From Streptomyces narbonensis (GTDB lineage Bacteria > Actinomycetota > Actinomycetes > Streptomycetales > Streptomycetaceae), in contig NZ_BMSF01000019.1 in assembly GCF_014649015.1 (NCBI RefSeq), positions 62,001-126,000 on the forward strand: 64,000 nt of DNA, read 5' to 3'. The notes under the pieces were generated by a model. The model had not been told where the DNA came from. It did not search any database and saw nothing but the letters and a program-made list of their open reading frames with translations. Below, piece by piece: positions 50,619 through 58,966 of this stretch. A program made the translations under genes and the position numbers. Each line of letters opens with the position of its first letter. Position 1 is the first letter of the stretch.

Positions 50619-51320
50619 TCAGGTGGGGGACGGTGAGGACGTCCAGGCGTAGCGGTGCTCGGGGCGGCCCGTCTCGCCGTACCGGAGGGAGAGGCTCACC
50701 CGGCCCGTGCGTTCGAGGAGCTTGAGGTAGCGCTGGGCGGTCTGGCGGCTCACTCCGGCCCGCTCGGCGATCTCCTGAGCGGAGAGCGGGCCGTCGGCGG
50801 CGAGCAGGACCTGCCGGACCAGCTCGGCAGTGGTGGGGGAGTGCCCCTTCGGCAGGTCCGGGGCGACGGTGCCCGCCGCCAGGACACCGAAGATCCGGTC
50901 CACCTCGGCCTGTTCCGCCTCGCCGCCGGCTCCTCCCAGGGCGCGCCGCAGCGCCGCGTACGCCTCCAGCTTGGAGCGCAGCCCGGCGAAGTTGAACGGC
51001 TTGACCAGGTACTGGAGGGCGCCGTGGCGCATCGCCGCCTGCACGGTGGCGACGTCCCGGGCGGCGGTCACCATGATCACGTCGCACTGGTGGCCGCGGG
51101 CGCGGAGCTCCCGTACGGCGGTGAGGCCGTTCTCGTCCGGCAGGTAGTGGTCCATGAGGACCAGGTCCACCGGATGCGCGTCCAGTGCGGCCAGCGCCTC
51201 GGCGGTCGAGTGGGCGGTGGCGGACACCCGGAAGCCCGGGACCTTGGCGACGTACGCGGCGTTGATCCGCGCCACGAGCACGTCGTCGTCCACGACGAGT
51301 ACCTCGATCATCTCGCTCAT
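50619..51320 (-). CDS. response regulator, CitB/DcuR type
   Basis: This is a two-component regulator of 233 residues. The receiver domain (1-125) has the acidic pocket VVDDDVLV, phospho-Asp in LVLMDHYLPDENG and Lys in YLVKPFNF. The output is a helix-turn-helix (GPLSAQEIAERAGVSRQTAQRYLKLLERTGRV) of the CitB/DcuR sort. Its ATG overlaps the kinase stop by four bases (51317-51320), so the two are translated together. Proximity to the ActP-like gene suggests that transporter as a target. Confidence 0.92.
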   Translation of the reverse strand: MSEMIEVLVVDDDVLVARINAAYVAKVPGFRVSATAHSTAEALAALDAHPVDLVLMDHYLPDENGLTAVRELRARGHQCDVIMVTAARDVATVQAAMRHGALQYLVKPFNFAGLRSKLEAYAALRRALGGAGGEAEQAEVDRIFGVLAAGTVAPDLPKGHSPTTAELVRQVLLAADGPLSAQEIAERAGVSRQTAQRYLKLLERTGRVSLSLRYGETGRPEHRYAWTSSPSPT

Positions 51321-53005
51321 CGCGACTCCCCGGCAGGCTCGGGTGCGAAGGGCTTTCCGGGGGCGGGAACGGAGGGTTCGGAGTCGGTGAGGGCGTCCGG
51401 GAGGACGACGGTGAACTCCGCGCCGCCGTCCCGGCCCCCGGCCACGCGGGCCGTGCCGCCCCGGCGCTCGGCCAGGCGGCGTACGAAGGCGAGGCCGAGC
51501 CCGCGCCTGCCGTGGGACGGCGGCTCCTTCGTCGACCAGCCCTCGGTGAAGATCAGCTCGCGGCGCTCCTCGGCGACGCCGGGGCCGCTGTCCGTGACCC
51601 GCAGCACGACCGTACGGCCCTCGGTGCGGAACGCGACCTCGACCCGGGCACCGGGCATGCCCGCGACGGCGTCCAGGGCGTTGTCGACCAGATTGCCGAC
51701 CACCGTGACCAGCTCACGGGGGTCGACGAGGCGGTCCGGAAGCAGGGACTCCGGGGAGATCCGCAGGGACACGCCACGCTCGGCGGCGACGGTCGCCTTG
51801 CCGACCAGGAGCGCGGCGAGCAGCGGGTCGTGGACCTTCTCGGTGACCTGCTCGGCGGTGGCCCGGTGGACTCCGACCACCTCCGTGACGAACTCGACCG
51901 CCTCCTCGTGCATGTCCAGCTCCAGGAGGCCGAGGAGGGTGTGCAGCCGGTTGGCGTGCTCGTGGTCCTGGGCGCGCAGGGCGTCGATCAGGCCGCGTGT
52001 CGAGTCCAGCTCGCGCCCGAGCCGCTCCAGCTCGGTGCGGTCGCGCAGGGTCGCGACGGCGCCTCCGTCGTCGGTGGGCATGCGGTTGGCGATCAGAACC
52101 CGGTGGCCCTGGACGGTGACGAGGTCCTCGCCCGTGACCCGGCCCGCCAGGACGTCGGCGGTACGGCCCTGGCCGAGGAGCTCGTCCAGCGGCCGGCCCG
52201 CGGCCTCGGGGCCGAGGCCGAGGAGACGCTGTGCCTCGTCGTTCACGAGCCGCACCCTGCCGGTGCGGTCGATGGCCACGACACCCTCCCGGATGCCGTG
52301 CAGCATGGCCTCGCGCTCGGCGAGCAGCGCGGAGATGTCGGAGAAGGCCAGGTCGTGCGTCTGCCGCTGGAGGCGGCGGGAGATCAGGTACGCCGCGAGC
52401 GCCCCGACGGCGAGCGCCCCGCCCGCGTACGCGAGGAGGCCCGGGATCGCGGCGAGGAGCCGGTCGCGGACGCTGTCGTACTCGATGCCGACGGAGACCG
52501 CGCCGACGATCCGGCCGTCGGCGTCGCGCAGTGGTGCCTTGCCGCGCGCCGAGCGGCCGAGCGTGCCGCTGTCGATCTCCATCACCTCGCTGCCCGAGAG
52601 AGCGGCGCTCGGGTCGGTGGAGACGCGCCGGCCGATCTGGACGGGGTCGGGGTGCGACCAGCGCAGTCCGCGGGTGTCCATGACCACGACGTACTCGGCG
52701 CCCGTGGACAACCGGATCCGTTCGGCCTCGGTCTGCACCGGGCCCCGCGCGGACGGCGGGGTGCCGACCAGGTCGGCGGCGAGACCGGGGGAGGCGGTCG
52801 TCTCGGCGATGGCCAGGGCCCGCCGCATGGCCTGGTCGTCGAGCTGGTCGCTGAGCGGGGCGAGGAAGAGACCGGTGGCGAGGACGGTCACACCGGCCGC
52901 GATGGCCAGCTGCATCAGCAGGACCTGCGCGAACACCCGCCGAGGCCACCCGAACCGCCGGCGACGCGCGAGGGGCCGCGCGGGGCGGGTCTGTGCGGGT
53001 CTCAT
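51317..53005 (-). CDS. sensor histidine kinase, CitA/DcuS type
   Basis: This is a membrane sensor of 562 residues. An N-terminal helix (about 25-50), an extracytoplasmic PAS-like sensor (about 52-180, with RLSTGAEYVVVMDTRGLRWSHPDP) and a second helix (about 187-210) are followed by a cytoplasmic PAS (LAEREAMLHGIREGVVAIDRTG). The phospho-acceptor His is in DHEHANRLHTLLGLLEL (SpoOB-type), and the ATPase has NLVDNALDA, DSGPGV and GLGLAFVRRL. CitA-type sensors detect dicarboxylates and related acids. It is followed by its regulator with an ATGA overlap. Confidence 0.92.
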   Translation of the reverse strand: MRPAQTRPARPLARRRRFGWPRRVFAQVLLMQLAIAAGVTVLATGLFLAPLSDQLDDQAMRRALAIAETTASPGLAADLVGTPPSARGPVQTEAERIRLSTGAEYVVVMDTRGLRWSHPDPVQIGRRVSTDPSAALSGSEVMEIDSGTLGRSARGKAPLRDADGRIVGAVSVGIEYDSVRDRLLAAIPGLLAYAGGALAVGALAAYLISRRLQRQTHDLAFSDISALLAEREAMLHGIREGVVAIDRTGRVRLVNDEAQRLLGLGPEAAGRPLDELLGQGRTADVLAGRVTGEDLVTVQGHRVLIANRMPTDDGGAVATLRDRTELERLGRELDSTRGLIDALRAQDHEHANRLHTLLGLLELDMHEEAVEFVTEVVGVHRATAEQVTEKVHDPLLAALLVGKATVAAERGVSLRISPESLLPDRLVDPRELVTVVGNLVDNALDAVAGMPGARVEVAFRTEGRTVVLRVTDSGPGVAEERRELIFTEGWSTKEPPSHGRRGLGLAFVRRLAERRGGTARVAGGRDGGAEFTVVLPDALTDSEPSVPAPGKPFAPEPAGESR

Positions 53006-53062
53006 GCCGAAAAGGTACGGGGCGAGAACCCACGACCGGAAATACCGCGCTTCGGGACCTTG

Positions 53063-53250
53063 GCTGCGCCGGGGCTGCGTGTGACGTGGGCTCCTGCTGC
53101 GCCGGGCCTGCGTGTGACGTGGGTTCCCGCTGCGCAGGGCTGGCCGGGCGATCCGGGCGCCCGCTGCGCCGGGCCTGCGCGTGACCTGGGTTCCTGCTGC
53201 GCCGGGCCTGCGCGTGACCTGGGTTCCTGCTGCGCCGGATCCCAGGGCCC
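53063..53250. repeat. tandem array A, 33-bp unit
   Basis: Units start at 53063, 53096, 53129, 53163, 53196 and 53229 (the last partial). The unit begins GCTGCGCCGGGCCTGCG and ends GTGGGTTCCT-like; copies at 53163 and 53196 are identical. The unit at 53129 is 34 bases and diverged in its second half. It lies in the gap between the kinase start and the CobW gene. Confidence 0.9.
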
Positions 53251-53343
53251 TGCGGATTGAGCGAGCGGCCCTGGGCGGCCGACCACGCCGTTAGCTGGGA
53301 GGCTGCCGTCCCCACGGCAGCGATGGGCCCGCAGACGACCCTG

Positions 53344-53640
53344 GCTCCGGCTGCGCCGAGCCACCGGGGCACTCCGGCTTCCGGCTGTGCCGAGCCGGCC
53401 GTGTGCGCCAGCCTCCGGCTGCGCCGAGCCGGCCGTGCGCTCCGGCCTTCGGTTGTCCTGGGCCTCTGGGCAACCCGGGGCTTTCGGCTGGGCCGAGTCA
53501 GTTGTGCGCTCCGGCCTTCGGTTGTCCTGGGCCTCTGGGCAACCCCAGGTTTCCGGCTGCGCCGAGCCGGCCGTGCGCTCCGGCCTCCGGCTGCCCGGGG
53601 CCCCTGGGCACCCCAGGCTTCCGGCTGCGCCGGTGCTGGA
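53344..53640. repeat. tandem array B, 69-bp unit
   Basis: Full units start at 53412, 53481 and 53550 (69, 69 and 68 bases), with a partial copy at 53618 and two shorter related copies from 53344 and 53373. Each contains CGGCTGCGCCGAG and, in full copies, GTGCGCTCCGGCC...CTCTGGGCAACCC. The core GGCTGCGCCG is shared with array A. Confidence 0.88.
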
Positions 53641-53812
53641 CCCACGCCTGCGCCCGGGAGGCGGGACTCTCCCGGGCCGTCGGCCCACCCGAGCCATTCG
53701 GCCCCCGAAGCACCTGGCCACCCGCATGCCCGGTCCCCAGAGCCGCCCCGGACACGCGGCGGATCTCGCCGCCTCCGTCGGGCGGATTCGGACGCCCCCG
53801 GATGGTCCCGCC

Positions 53813-53818
53813 TATCCT
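53813..53818 (+). promoter_or_regulatory. -10 element of the CobW gene
   Basis: TATCCT fits TANNNT. It would start RNA near 53825, at the left edge of a perfect 18-base palindrome. No -35 was identified. Confidence 0.4.
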
Positions 53819-53824
53819 GGGGCC

Positions 53825-53842
53825 TTCCCACGGCCGTGGGAA
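53825..53842. promoter_or_regulatory. perfect palindrome in the CobW gene leader
   Basis: TTCCCACGGCCGTGGGAA is an 18-base perfect inverted repeat placed at about +1 of the presumed transcript and 28 bases before the start codon. It may be an operator or an RNA hairpin. Confidence 0.6.
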
Positions 53843-53869
53843 AGAGTCCCGCTACCGGAGGCACGACCC

Positions 53870-54973
53870 TTGAGCACGCAGCAGATTCCCGTCGTCGTCC
53901 TCGCCGGGTTTCTCGGGGCCGGGAAGACCACGCTCCTCAACCATCTGCTGCGCAGTGCCCGGGGGACCCGGATCGGGGTCATGGTCAACGACTTCGGGGA
54001 CATCGGCATCGACGCCATGACGGTCGCCGGGCAGGTGGGTTCCACCGTCTCGCTCGGCAACGGGTGTCTGTGCTGTGCGGTCGACGCGAGCGAGCTCGAC
54101 GAGTACCTGGAGGTCCTGACCCGGCCCGAATCCCGGCTCGACGTCATCGTGATCGAGGCCAGCGGGCTCGCCGAGCCGCAGGAGCTCGTGCGCATGGTGC
54201 TCGCCAGCGAGAACGAGCGGATCGTCTACGGGGGGCTCGTCCAGGTCGTCGACGCGGCCGAGTTCGGGGCGACCCGGCAGCGCCATCCCGAGACCGACCG
54301 GCATCTGACGATCGCCGACCTGGTGGTCGTGAACAAGGCGGACCGGGTCTCCGTGGACGAGCTGTCCGCCGTGCGCGAGACGGTGGGCGCGCTCGCCGGG
54401 AAGGCCGTCGTGGTCGACGCCTCACACGGGCGGGTCGACCCCGAGCTGCTCTTCGACCGGGTGGTGCCCGAGGACGAGATCGAGGGACAGATGTCCATCG
54501 AGGACATCCTGTACGGCTCCGAGGACGAGGCGCACGCGCATCCGCACGCCGAGTACGAGACCGTCTCCCTGACCGCCTCGACCCCGCTCCACCCGCGCCG
54601 CCTCATGGCCTTCCTGGACGCGCGGCCGGAGGGCCTGTACCGGATCAAGGGCTTCGTGGACCTCGGCGCCGCCGACCCGGGCAACCGCTACGCGGTCCAC
54701 GCCGTCGGCCGATTCCTGCGCTTCTACCCCGAGCCGTGGCCCGCCGGCGAGGAGCGGCTCACCCAGCTCGTCCTGATCGGCTCCGGCGTCGACGCCGGAG
54801 CACTGCGCAAGGAGCTCGCCGGCTGCGAGCAGAACGGCCCGCAGGACGCCCCCGACGAGCACAGCATGTGGGGCGTCCTGCGGTACGTGCGTCAGAGCCG
54901 GACGGACGAGGAGCCGGACGAGGCACCGGACGGGATCCAGTCCGGAGCCGGTGCCCGTCCACACACGCCCTAG
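53870..54973 (+). CDS. CobW/YjiA-family GTPase metallochaperone
   Basis: This is a G3E GTPase of 367 residues (COG0523 type). G1 is LAGFLGAGKTTLLNHLL, the conserved metal motif is GNGCLCCAV (CxCC), ESxLAEP is EASGLAEP, and G4 is VVNKADRV. The C-terminal CobW domain begins near LTASTPLHPRRLMAFL, and an acidic HAHPHAEYE stretch could add ligands. Such proteins insert zinc, cobalt or other metals. TTG 53870 is chosen because GGAGG lies about nine bases upstream and the protein then starts with STQQIPVVVLAGFLG. Its stop shares the CTAG tetramer with the convergent parC stop. Confidence 0.9.
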   Translation: MSTQQIPVVVLAGFLGAGKTTLLNHLLRSARGTRIGVMVNDFGDIGIDAMTVAGQVGSTVSLGNGCLCCAVDASELDEYLEVLTRPESRLDVIVIEASGLAEPQELVRMVLASENERIVYGGLVQVVDAAEFGATRQRHPETDRHLTIADLVVVNKADRVSVDELSAVRETVGALAGKAVVVDASHGRVDPELLFDRVVPEDEIEGQMSIEDILYGSEDEAHAHPHAEYETVSLTASTPLHPRRLMAFLDARPEGLYRIKGFVDLGAADPGNRYAVHAVGRFLRFYPEPWPAGEERLTQLVLIGSGVDAGALRKELAGCEQNGPQDAPDEHSMWGVLRYVRQSRTDEEPDEAPDGIQSGAGARPHTP

Positions 54974-57432
54974 TTCGCCGGAGGGCCGGCCAGGACCTCC
55001 ACCGGCTGGGGGAGCGGCGTGCCCGAGCCGTCGCGGCGCGGGTCGATCTCCGGCAGCGGTGCCGGGGTGCCGTTCTTCTGCGCGGCCCGTGCCGGGGTGG
55101 CGCCCGCCCAGGCCAGGATCAGGACGTCCTCGCCCTTCAGGAACCGCTGGCAGCGGACACCGCCCGTCGCGCGGCCCTTGCGCGGGTACTGGTCGAAGGG
55201 GGTCAGCTTCGCCGACGTACCCGCCGAGGCGTCGAGGGTTCCCGTGGAGCCAGCGACGGTGAAGACCACGGCGTCCGCCGCCGGGTCCACGGCCGTGAAC
55301 GAGAGCACCTCGGCGCCCTCGGTCAGCTTGATGCCCGCCATACCGCCGGCCGGCCGGCCCTGGGGCCGTACCTGCGCGGCCGGGTAGCGGAGGAGCTGGG
55401 CGTCGGAGGTGATGAAGACCAGGTCCTCCTCGCCCGACCGCAGTTCGGTCGCGCCGACGATCCGGTCACCGTCCTTGAGCGTGATGACCTCCAGCTCGTC
55501 CTTGTTCGCCGGATAGTCCGGGACCACCCGCTTCACCACGCCCTGCAGCGTGCCGAGCGCGAGACCGGGCGAGGACTCGTCGAGCGTGGTCAGACAGACC
55601 ACCGACTCGTCCGCCTCCAGGGACAGGAACTCCGAGAGCTGCGCGCCGCCGGCGAGGCTGGGTACGGTCGCGGTGTCCGGGAGCTGAGGCAGGTCGATGA
55701 CCGCGATCCGCAGCAGCCGGCCGGCCGAGGTCACCGCGCCGACGTCGCCGCGCTGGGTGGCGGCCACCGCCGACACGATCAGGTCGTGCTTGGTGCGCGG
55801 CGCGTCCGGGTCGGCCGGCGGCAGCTTCGCCGTCGCCGTACGGGCGAGCAGTCCGGTCGAGGAGAGCAGCACCCGGCACGGGTCGTCCGCGACCTCCAGC
55901 GGCACGGCCGCGACGGGCGCGCCCGCCGATTCGAGCAGGACCGTCCGCCGGTCGGTGGCGAACTTCTTCGCGACCGCGGCCAGTTCCGCCGAGACCAGCT
56001 TCCGCAGCTCCGCGTCGGAGTCGAGGATCCCGGTCAGCTCGTCGATCTCGCCGTTGAGCCGGTCGCGCTCGGTCTCCAGCTCGATGCGGTCGAACTTGGT
56101 GAGGCGGCGCAGCGGGGTGTCCAGGATGTACTGCGTCTGGATCTCGCTCAGCGAGAAGCGCTCCATCAGGCGCTCCTTGGCCTGGGCGGAGTTCTCGCTC
56201 TCCCGGATGATCCGGATGACCTCGTCGATGTCGACGAGTGCGACGAGGAGGCCGTCGACCAGGTGGAGCCGGTCGCGCTTCTTGGTGCGGCGGAACTCGG
56301 AGCGGCGGCGGACGACCTCGAAGCGGTGGTCGAGGTAGACCTCCAGGAGCTCCTTGAGGCCGAGCGTGAGCGGCTGGCCGTCCACCAGCGCCACGTTGTT
56401 GATGCCGAAGGACTCCTCCATCGGCGTCAGCTTGTAGAGCTGCTCCAGGACCGCCTCCGGCACGAAGCCGTTCTTGATCTCGATGACGAGACGCAGGCCG
56501 TGGTTGCGGTCGGTGAGGTCCTTGACGTCCGCGATGCCCTGGAGCTTCTTGGAGCCGACGAGGTCCTTGATCTTGGAGATGACCTTCTCGGGGCCGACCG
56601 TGAAGGGCAGCTCGGTCACGATGATGCCCTTGCGGCGGGCGGTCACCGTCTCCACGGTCGTCGTGGCGCGGATCTTGAAGGAGCCGCGGCCCGACTCGTA
56701 CGCGTCCTTGATGCCGGACAGGCCGACGATCCGGCCGCCGGTCGGCAGGTCGGGACCGGGGACGAAGCGCATGAGCGTCTCGAGGTCGGCGCCCGGGTGG
56801 CGGATCAGGTGGCGGGCCGCCGCGATCACCTCGCCGAGGTTGTGCGGCGGCATGTTGGTCGCCATGCCGACCGCGATCCCGGACGCGCCGTTGACCAGCA
56901 GGTTCGGGTAGGCGGCGGGCAGTGCCGCCGGCTCCTGCTCCTGGCCGTCGTAGTTCGGCGAGAAGTCGACCGTGTCCTCGTCGATGGACTCGGTCATCAG
57001 CAGCGCGGCGGGGGCCATGCGCGACTCCGTGTACCGCATGGCGGCGGGCGGGTCGTCATTGCCCAGGGAGCCGAAGTTGCCGTGGCCGTCGACGAGGGGC
57101 AGCCGCATGGAGAAGGGCTGCGCCATGCGGACCATGGCGTCGTAGATCGACGCGTCGCCGTGCGGGTGGAGCTTGCCCATCACCTCGCCGACGACGCGGG
57201 CGCACTTGACGAACCCGCGGTCGGGGCGGAGCCCCATCTCGCCCATCTGGTAGACGATGCGGCGCTGGACGGGCTTCATGCCGTCGCGGGCGTCGGGGAG
57301 CGCGCGCGAGTAGATCACCGAGTACGCGTACTCGAGGAAGGAGCCCTGCATCTCGTCGACGACGTCGATGTCGAGGATCCTCTCCTCGTACGCGTCGTCC
57401 GGCGGCGGTGTCTTCGTGCTGCGGCGGGCCAT
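54970..57432 (-). CDS. parC: DNA topoisomerase IV subunit A (ParC)
   Basis: This is the cleavage subunit (GyrA-like; called ParH in some S. coelicolor work) of topoisomerase IV, 820 residues. The catalytic Tyr is in AAMRYTESRMA. The N-terminal region has DVVDEMQGSFLEYAYSVI and RALPDARDGMKPVQRRIVY. The QRDR-like loop GKLHPHGDASIYDAMVRMAQ has Asp/Ala rather than typical gyrase Ser. The C-terminal pinwheel has degenerate blades (about 490-800). The GyrA-box QRRGGKG is not evident, fitting decatenase rather than gyrase. ATG 57432 follows AAGGAG. It is convergent with the CobW gene. Confidence 0.93.
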   Translation of the reverse strand: MARRSTKTPPPDDAYEERILDIDVVDEMQGSFLEYAYSVIYSRALPDARDGMKPVQRRIVYQMGEMGLRPDRGFVKCARVVGEVMGKLHPHGDASIYDAMVRMAQPFSMRLPLVDGHGNFGSLGNDDPPAAMRYTESRMAPAALLMTESIDEDTVDFSPNYDGQEQEPAALPAAYPNLLVNGASGIAVGMATNMPPHNLGEVIAAARHLIRHPGADLETLMRFVPGPDLPTGGRIVGLSGIKDAYESGRGSFKIRATTTVETVTARRKGIIVTELPFTVGPEKVISKIKDLVGSKKLQGIADVKDLTDRNHGLRLVIEIKNGFVPEAVLEQLYKLTPMEESFGINNVALVDGQPLTLGLKELLEVYLDHRFEVVRRRSEFRRTKKRDRLHLVDGLLVALVDIDEVIRIIRESENSAQAKERLMERFSLSEIQTQYILDTPLRRLTKFDRIELETERDRLNGEIDELTGILDSDAELRKLVSAELAAVAKKFATDRRTVLLESAGAPVAAVPLEVADDPCRVLLSSTGLLARTATAKLPPADPDAPRTKHDLIVSAVAATQRGDVGAVTSAGRLLRIAVIDLPQLPDTATVPSLAGGAQLSEFLSLEADESVVCLTTLDESSPGLALGTLQGVVKRVVPDYPANKDELEVITLKDGDRIVGATELRSGEEDLVFITSDAQLLRYPAAQVRPQGRPAGGMAGIKLTEGAEVLSFTAVDPAADAVVFTVAGSTGTLDASAGTSAKLTPFDQYPRKGRATGGVRCQRFLKGEDVLILAWAGATPARAAQKNGTPAPLPEIDPRRDGSGTPLPQPVEVLAGPPAN

Positions 57433-57613
57433 CGCGGCTGCGGCTCCTTCACCAACAAGGTTGATCTGACGCGGACCATTGTGGACTGTGCCACCGACAA
57501 CGCCGACCGCGACCCGGAAGAGGGACATCTGGACGGGACGGGAACTTCGCCAGGTGTCGGCGCGCTTGCATACAGTGGCAGGACTTTTTCACATCGCGAT
57601 CGAAGGGACGTAC

Positions 57614-58966
57614 ATGCCCATGGGTCACACGGCCACGGCCGAGGCCGGCTCCGGCGGCCTGACAGCGACCGAGCACCGGTTGGCGAACGGCCTGCGCGTG
57701 GTGCTCTCGGAGGACCACCTGACCCCGGTCGCCGCGGTCTGCCTCTGGTACGACGTCGGCTCGCGGCACGAGGTCGAGGGCCGCACGGGCCTCGCCCACC
57801 TCTTCGAGCACCTGATGTTCCAGGGTTCGAAGCAGGTCCACGGCAACGGGCACTTCGAGCTGGTGCAGGGCGCGGGCGGCTCGCTCAACGGCACGACGAG
57901 CTTCGAGCGCACCAACTACTTCGAGACCATGCCCACCCACCAGCTGGAGCTCGCGCTCTGGCTGGAGGCCGACCGCATGGGCTCGCTGCTCGCGGCCCTG
58001 GACGACGAGTCCATGGAGAACCAGCGGGACGTCGTCAAGAACGAGCGCCGCCAGCGGTACGACAACGTGCCGTACGGCACGGCCTTCGAGAAGCTGACGG
58101 CGCTGGCCTACCCGGAGGGCCACCCGTACCACCACACGCCGATCGGCTCCATGGCGGACCTGGATGCCGCCACGCTGGAGGACGCGCGGAACTTCTTCCG
58201 CACGTACTACGCGCCGAACAACGCGGTGCTGTCGGTCGTCGGGGACATCGACACGGAGCAGACCCTCGCCTGGGTCGAGAAGTACTTCGGATCCATCCCC
58301 TCCCACGACGGCAAGCTGCCCCCGCGCGACGGCTCGCTGCCGGACGTCATGGGCACGGAGCAGCGTGTCGTCCTCGTCGAGGAGGTCCCGGCGCGTGCGC
58401 TGATGGCCGCCTACCGGCTGCCGCACGACGGCACGCGCGAGTGCGACGCGGCCGACCTGGCACTGACGGTCCTCGGCGGCGGAGAGTCCTCCCGCCTGCA
58501 CAACCGCCTGGTCCGCCGTGACCGGACGGCCGTCGCCGCGGGCTTCGGCCTGCTGCGGCTCGCCGGGGCCCCCTCGCTGGGCTGGCTGGACGTCAAGACC
58601 TCCGGCGGCGTCGAGGTCCCGCAGATCGAGGCGGCCGTCGACGAGGAGCTCGCCCGCTTCGCCGCCGAGGGCCCGACGCCCGAGGAGATGGAGCGCGCGC
58701 AGGCCCAGTTGGAGCGCGAGTGGCTCGACCGGCTCGGCACCGTCGCGGGTCGCGCCGACGAACTGTGCCGGTTCGCGGTGCTGTTCGGCGACCCGCAGCT
58801 CGCCCTGACCGCCGTCGACCGGGTCCTCGACATCAGCGCCGAGGAGGTGCGGGCGGCTGCCAAGGCCCGGCTGCGCCCCGACAACCGCGCGGTGCTCGTC
58901 TACGAGCCGGTGGCGACCGAACAGAGCGAGAGCGACAGCGACGAGGAAGAGGGAGCGGACCAGTGA
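57614..58966 (+). CDS. M16 zinc metallopeptidase, catalytic subunit
   Basis: This is a pitrilysin-family peptidase of 450 residues. The inverted zinc motif is HLFEHLMFQG (HxxEH), with the distal Glu in the segment ENQRDVVKNERRQRYDNVPYG, as in mitochondrial processing peptidase beta. ATG 57614 has GAAGGGA upstream. It is followed with a four-base overlap by a non-catalytic homologue, so the pair probably forms a heterodimer. No signal peptide is seen, so it should act in the cytosol. Substrate unknown; it may process or degrade peptides. Confidence 0.92.
   Translation: MPMGHTATAEAGSGGLTATEHRLANGLRVVLSEDHLTPVAAVCLWYDVGSRHEVEGRTGLAHLFEHLMFQGSKQVHGNGHFELVQGAGGSLNGTTSFERTNYFETMPTHQLELALWLEADRMGSLLAALDDESMENQRDVVKNERRQRYDNVPYGTAFEKLTALAYPEGHPYHHTPIGSMADLDAATLEDARNFFRTYYAPNNAVLSVVGDIDTEQTLAWVEKYFGSIPSHDGKLPPRDGSLPDVMGTEQRVVLVEEVPARALMAAYRLPHDGTRECDAADLALTVLGGGESSRLHNRLVRRDRTAVAAGFGLLRLAGAPSLGWLDVKTSGGVEVPQIEAAVDEELARFAAEGPTPEEMERAQAQLEREWLDRLGTVAGRADELCRFAVLFGDPQLALTAVDRVLDISAEEVRAAAKARLRPDNRAVLVYEPVATEQSESDSDEEEGADQ

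Noticed and set aside
53063..53640. A CRISPR array at the repeat gap
   Set aside because: Units are contiguous without unique spacers and there are no cas genes; these are tandem repeats.
53257..58521. A 1754-codon plus-strand frame through the repeat arrays, the CobW gene and antisense parC
   Set aside because: It overlaps three well-supported genes in other frames and its product is Arg/Ala/Gly-rich without domains.
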